40,866 bases of DNA, taken from the NCBI RefSeq assembly GCF_000455285.1, contig NZ_HG005286.1:275643-316508 (forward strand). The letters run 5' to 3'. This DNA comes from Candidatus Stoquefichus massiliensis AP9. Lineage in GTDB: Bacteria; Bacillota_I; Bacilli_A; Erysipelotrichales; Coprobacillaceae. The notes under the pieces were generated by a model. That model searched no databases and had not been told where the DNA came from. It worked only from the letters and a program-made list of their open reading frames with translations. This document shows, piece after piece, positions 39,843 through 40,866 of this stretch; the first letter of the stretch is position 1; every line of letters begins with the position of its first letter. Made by a program: the position numbers and the translations under genes.

Positions 39843-40866
39843 ATGTATGATGTGATTGTTGTTGGAGGAGGACATGCGGGAATTGAAGCGAGTTTAGCTC
39901 CTGCGAGAATAGGGAAAAAGACGCTATTAATAACATCTCATTTTGATAATGTGGGATCGTTACCTTGTAATACATCAATTGGAGGACCTGCTAAAGGAAT
40001 TATTGTTAGAGAAATAGATGCGTTGGGTGGTCAGATGGGAAAAACAGCTGATGCAACTTATTTGCAGATGAAAATGCTGAATACAGCTAAAGGTCCAGGT
40101 GTTCAGTCATTACGTGCCCAGGCAGATAAGCAGGCTTATCCTCGCTATATGCGAGATGTTTTAAAGCGACAGGAAAATTTGGATATTGTTGAGGGGATGG
40201 TTGAAGATTTAATCATAGAAGATCAGACTGTCAAAGGTGTTGTTTTAGATACAGGTGTTGTTTATCAAGGATGTACTGTTATTTTAACAACTGGAACATA
40301 TTTAAAAGCAGAGATACTGGTTGGGGATCAAAAGACACCTAGTGGACCAGATCAAGAAAGACAATCTTTATTCTTATCTGATAAATTAAGAAATCTAGGA
40401 TTGAGAATTCAAAGACTGAAAACAGGAACACCACCACGTGTTGAAATCAACAGTGTTGATTATTCTAAAACACAATTACAGCCAGGAACTGATGAACCAT
40501 TAGCCTTTAGTTATGAAACAACAAATTATATTCCCATAGAACAACAAACGCCTTGTTATTTAACATATACAAATGAAACAACACATCAAATCATTAAAGA
40601 TAATCTATCAAAGTGTAGTATGTATTCAGGTATTGTCAAAGGAATAGGACCAAGATACTGTCCATCTATTGAAGATAAGATTGTTAAATTCTCAGATAAA
40701 CCACAACATCAGATCTTCTTAGAACCTGAATCAAAAGAAATGAATACAATCTATGTCCAAGGTTTTTCAACATCAATGCCCCATGATATTCAAGAAAAAA
40801 TGATTCGTACAATACCAGGATTAGAAAATTGTAAGATTTTAAAATATGCATATGCAATTGAATATG
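39843..40866 (+). CDS. mnmG: tRNA uridine-5-carboxymethylaminomethyl modification enzyme MnmG (GidA), partial
   Basis: The first 341 residues of about 620; the gene runs off the right edge. MnmG binds FAD and, with MnmE, modifies the wobble uridine of several tRNAs. The FAD motif is VVGGGHAGIEA, followed by NTSIGGPAKG and the conserved KMLNTAKGPGVQSLRAQADK, and TGTPPRV. AAAGGAG precedes the ATG at 39843. The partner mnmE is not in the window. Confidence 0.94.
   Translation, partial: MYDVIVVGGGHAGIEASLAPARIGKKTLLITSHFDNVGSLPCNTSIGGPAKGIIVREIDALGGQMGKTADATYLQMKMLNTAKGPGVQSLRAQADKQAYPRYMRDVLKRQENLDIVEGMVEDLIIEDQTVKGVVLDTGVVYQGCTVILTTGTYLKAEILVGDQKTPSGPDQERQSLFLSDKLRNLGLRIQRLKTGTPPRVEINSVDYSKTQLQPGTDEPLAFSYETTNYIPIEQQTPCYLTYTNETTHQIIKDNLSKCSMYSGIVKGIGPRYCPSIEDKIVKFSDKPQHQIFLEPESKEMNTIYVQGFSTSMPHDIQEKMIRTIPGLENCKILKYAYAIEY

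Overview
The window is AT-rich, densely coded DNA from a low-GC Gram-positive bacterium (Bacillota). Translation starts are preceded by GGAGG-type ribosome binding sites and many genes end in hairpin-plus-T terminators. Housekeeping gene order (rsmA-yabG-ispE-glmU-prs-tatD-yabE) matches the Bacillus yabD-prs neighbourhood in rearranged form. YabG implies a spore-forming lineage. Together with mannose-class PTS systems, a NiaR/NiaX niacin module and a YhgE/Pip protein, this suggests a gut Erysipelotrichia/Coprobacillaceae-type organism. That placement is inference from gene content only.

Layout. 1-1053 (minus): Rrf2-type regulator and a truncated M42 peptidase. 1112-7034: YhgE/Pip membrane protein behind a strong promoter and a long inverted repeat, HAD phosphatase, NUDIX hydrolase, cytosolic Cu/Zn SOD-like protein, small lipoprotein, and the RNA-processing pair rnmV-kptA. 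7106-8384: an Rpn-type nuclease gene with foreign-looking codon use. 8391-9645 (minus): niaX and niaR, with a perfect 20-bp palindrome at the niaX start. 9657-11522: two membrane proteins and a LytTR regulator whose receiver domain is degenerate. 11538-18497: rsmA, yabG, ispE, glmU, prs, tatD, yabE. 18551-20509: ferredoxin-nitroreductase, ArsR regulator and EFR1 flavodoxin-ferredoxin.

20531-37357 is a carbohydrate island: aldo/keto reductase, a complete mannose-class PTS (EIIA, B, C, D), HAD phosphatase, a short ManA, two tandem two-domain phosphomannose isomerase-like proteins, a GntR/UTRA regulator, a HAD phosphomutase-like protein, a DeoC-like aldolase, a second mannose-class PTS (EIIC, D, A, B), a tyrosine-phosphatase-like protein and a PRD/PTS-type regulator. 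The likely logic is uptake and phosphorylation of hexoses (mannose, fructose or amino-sugar class), isomerisation by three PMI-type enzymes, and control by GntR, the PRD regulator and possibly CcpA. Two genes of the second PTS locus are broken as read: EIID carries an in-frame TAA and the regulator is frameshifted at an A7 tract. Both lesions need confirmation.

37356-40866: a membrane-anchored PstS-like protein, a GNAT acetyltransferase and a CoA-binding protein (minus strand), then the 5' part of mnmG running off the right edge. I saw no rRNA, tRNA, CRISPR array, intact insertion sequence or prophage.

The observations most worth following are: a nearly identical 15-bp operator-like element in front of both the aldo/keto reductase and the first PTS; the tandem PMI-type paralogues; the double lesion in the second PTS locus; the LytTR protein with Glu at the phospho-acceptor position; and the coupling of RNase M5 with an RNA 2'-phosphotransferase.
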